A DNA stretch of 64,000 nucleotides from Tsuneonella flava (lineage in GTDB: Bacteria; Pseudomonadota; Alphaproteobacteria; Sphingomonadales; Sphingomonadaceae), in assembly GCF_002870965.1 (NCBI RefSeq), contig NZ_PHSO01000004.1, forward strand, positions 558,001 through 622,000, in the 5' to 3' direction. Both the position numbers and the translations under genes were made by a program. Under the pieces are notes generated by a model that saw only the letters and a list, made by a program, of their open reading frames with translations, did no database searches and had not been told where the DNA came from. This document shows, one piece after another, positions 62,555 through 64,000 of this stretch (within the stretch, counting starts at the first letter, position 1; each line of letters starts with the position of its first letter).

Positions 62555-63313
62555 ATGGAAAAAATCGGCACAGTCTATCTCGTCGGCGCGGGGCCGGGTG
62601 ATCCCGACCTGTTGACCTTGCGCGCTGCGCGGCTGATCGAACGGGCAGAGATTCTGGTGCACGACGGGCTGATCGAACCCGCCGTGCTCGCCCTCGCTCC
62701 CGATAACGCGACACTGATATCGGTGGCCAAGCGGCGGGCGCATCACACGCTGCCTCAGGAGGATATCTGTGCCCTGCTGATCCGCGAAGCGCAGGCAGGC
62801 CGCAATGTCGTGCGACTGAAAGGCGGCGATCCGTTCGTGTTCGGTCGCGGCGGTGAAGAGGCGGAGGCTTGCCGAGCCGCCGGGGTTCCGGTGTCTGTCG
62901 TGCCCGGCATCAGCGCCGCCAACGGTGCCGCTGCGGCAACGCAGATCGCGCTGACCCATCGCGATGCCGCCAGCGTGGTCAGCTTCGTCGCGGGCCAGTG
63001 CAAGGGTCTATCCGATCAGGACTGGGCCGGGCTGGCGGGCAAAGGGCGCACGCTGGTGATTTATATGGGCGTGAAGACCGCGCCTGCCATCGCGGAAAAG
63101 CTGATGGGCGATGGTCTCGCCCCCGATATGCCGCTGGCCATTATCGAAAACGCCTGCCGCCCGCAGATGCGTGTGCTGCGCGGGCCGCTGGCGGCCCTGC
63201 CCGATCTGGTCGAAAGCGGACGGGTGCAAAGCCCGGCGCTGATCGTGATCGGGGAAGTCACCGCGCGCGAAGATAGCGCGCTCGCCACTCTCGCGCTGGA
63301 GGCGCAGCAATGA
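62555..63313 (+). CDS. cobA: uroporphyrinogen-III C-methyltransferase
   Basis: This is the SUMT enzyme that methylates uroporphyrinogen III to precorrin-2, the entry to siroheme. The 252-residue protein has VGAGPGDPDLLTLRA, LKGGDPFVFGRGGEEAEAC and VPVSVVPGISAANGAAA. It supplies precorrin-2 for the dehydrogenase domain at 22388 and so the siroheme of the reductase just downstream. It overlaps DUF2849 by four bases. Confidence 0.94.
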   Translation: MEKIGTVYLVGAGPGDPDLLTLRAARLIERAEILVHDGLIEPAVLALAPDNATLISVAKRRAHHTLPQEDICALLIREAQAGRNVVRLKGGDPFVFGRGGEEAEACRAAGVPVSVVPGISAANGAAAATQIALTHRDAASVVSFVAGQCKGLSDQDWAGLAGKGRTLVIYMGVKTAPAIAEKLMGDGLAPDMPLAIIENACRPQMRVLRGPLAALPDLVESGRVQSPALIVIGEVTAREDSALATLALEAQQ

Positions 63314-63609
63314 AAATCGTTACCGGAAACGACCTGAAAACCGGCGCAGTCACCTGGTGGACCGGCAGCGACTGGTCGATCCATGTCGACGATGCCGTCG
63401 ACGCGGGCGATCAGGCCGAAACCATCGCCGCGCGCGAAGAAGCGGCGCGCAACGTCAACTCCCCTTATGTGATCGAAGCAGTGACCGATGCCGACGGCAA
63501 AGTCCGCCCCGCCCACATCAAGGACCGTATTCGCGCGCTCGGCCCCACCGTGCGCCCCGACCTTACTCTCAAGCCGGCCGACCCCACTGCGGGCAACTGG
63601 GTGATCTGA
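63310..63609 (+). CDS. DUF2849 family protein
   Basis: This 99-residue protein (MKIVTGNDLKTGAVTWWTG, and SPYVIEAVTDADGKVRPAHIKDRI) is of the DUF2849 type, which regularly lies between the siroheme methyltransferase and the sulfite/nitrite reductase in alphaproteobacteria and is presumed to help that step. It begins in the cobA stop and its own stop overlaps the reductase ATG (TGATG). Confidence 0.88.
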   Translation: MKIVTGNDLKTGAVTWWTGSDWSIHVDDAVDAGDQAETIAAREEAARNVNSPYVIEAVTDADGKVRPAHIKDRIRALGPTVRPDLTLKPADPTAGNWVI

Positions 63610-64000
63610 TGTACAAATACGACCAATACGATCAGGCGATGGTGGATGCCCGCGTCGCGGAATTCCGCGATCAGGTGCGCCGCCGCGTCGAAGGCCGCAT
63701 TACCGAAGACCAGTTCAAGCCGCTGCGGCTGCAGAACGGGCTCTATCTCCAGCTCCACGCCTATATGCTGCGGGTGGCGGTGCCGTATGGCACGCTCAGT
63801 TCCGCGCAGATGCATGCGTTGGCCGATATCGCGGACAAGTACGACCGTGGATACGGGCACTTCACCACCCGGCAGAACATTCAGTATAACTGGATCAAGC
63901 TGGAGGATACGCCCGACATTCTCGCCGATCTGGCGAAAGTCGAAATGCACGCGATCCAGACCAGCGGCAATTGCATCCGCAATATCAGTTCGGATCATTA
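63609..64000 (+). CDS. cysI: sulfite/nitrite reductase, N-terminal part (cut by the window end)
   Basis: The first 130 codons are visible, starting MYKYDQYDQAMVDARVAEF. The ferredoxin-like half-domain shows PLRLQNGLYLQLHAYMLRV and GHFTTRQNIQYNWIKLEDTP, typical of siroheme-Fe4S4 sulfite or nitrite reductase hemoproteins. The heme/Fe-S Cys motif lies beyond the window. Coupling with cobA and DUF2849 suggests assimilatory sulfite reduction. Confidence 0.85.
   Translation, partial: MYKYDQYDQAMVDARVAEFRDQVRRRVEGRITEDQFKPLRLQNGLYLQLHAYMLRVAVPYGTLSSAQMHALADIADKYDRGYGHFTTRQNIQYNWIKLEDTPDILADLAKVEMHAIQTSGNCIRNISSDH

Overview
The window comes from the chromosome of a GC-rich alphaproteobacterium. It most resembles a member of the Sphingomonadales, probably the Erythrobacteraceae. 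The pointers are the conserved order pckA / chvI-chvG-hprK-rapZ-EIIA-HPr, the short alphaproteobacterial HprK and SerC types, the split siroheme pathway with a DUF2849-cysI pair, and housekeeping proteins of typical alphaproteobacterial length. This is inference from gene order and protein character, not from a database search.

Layout. 1-8 kb: a small hypothetical gene, pckA, then the divergent chvI-chvG-hprK-rapZ-EIIA-HPr-SpoU methylase cluster. 8-15 kb: lipoprotein, rmuC, def, recR, fmt, truA and a ZIP transporter, with two copies of a short MITE-like repeat flanking recR-fmt-truA. 15-28 kb: dehydrogenase, asparaginase, tRNA-Val, FAD enzyme, TlpA-like protein, argH, lysA, siroheme dehydrogenase domain, LD-transpeptidase, purA and aldo/keto reductase. 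28-40 kb: hisZ, serA, serC, a glycosyltransferase, a repeat-rich intergenic stretch, DUF2218-padR, rarA, a DUF429-like protein, a DUF885 lipoprotein and tRNA-Thr.

40.1-54.7 kb is an integrated genomic island. It lies between the 3' half of tRNA-Thr and a 49-bp near-copy of that half, next to a tyrosine integrase. It carries a replication-like winged-helix protein, a predicted PD-(D/E)XK nuclease with a structured leader, a DUF488 protein, a second tyrosine recombinase, a small reverse transcriptase (RT) with a candidate structured RNA upstream, a complete type I restriction-modification operon (hsdMSR) with a YgjP-like metalloprotease, ribbon-helix-helix regulators, and a putative excisionase. 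One perfect 14-bp palindrome recurs three times inside it. The RT with its upstream hairpins is the most likely undescribed system; its reading frame appears broken or frameshifted near its 5' end.

54.7-64 kb returns to chromosome: excalibur protein, beta-barrel protein, metY, queF, a proline-rich membrane protein, sulfurtransferase, cystathionine lyase-like enzyme, MscS channel, cobA, DUF2849 and the start of a sulfite/nitrite reductase. Many of these belong to sulfur assimilation and methionine metabolism and connect with the siroheme enzyme at 22.4 kb.
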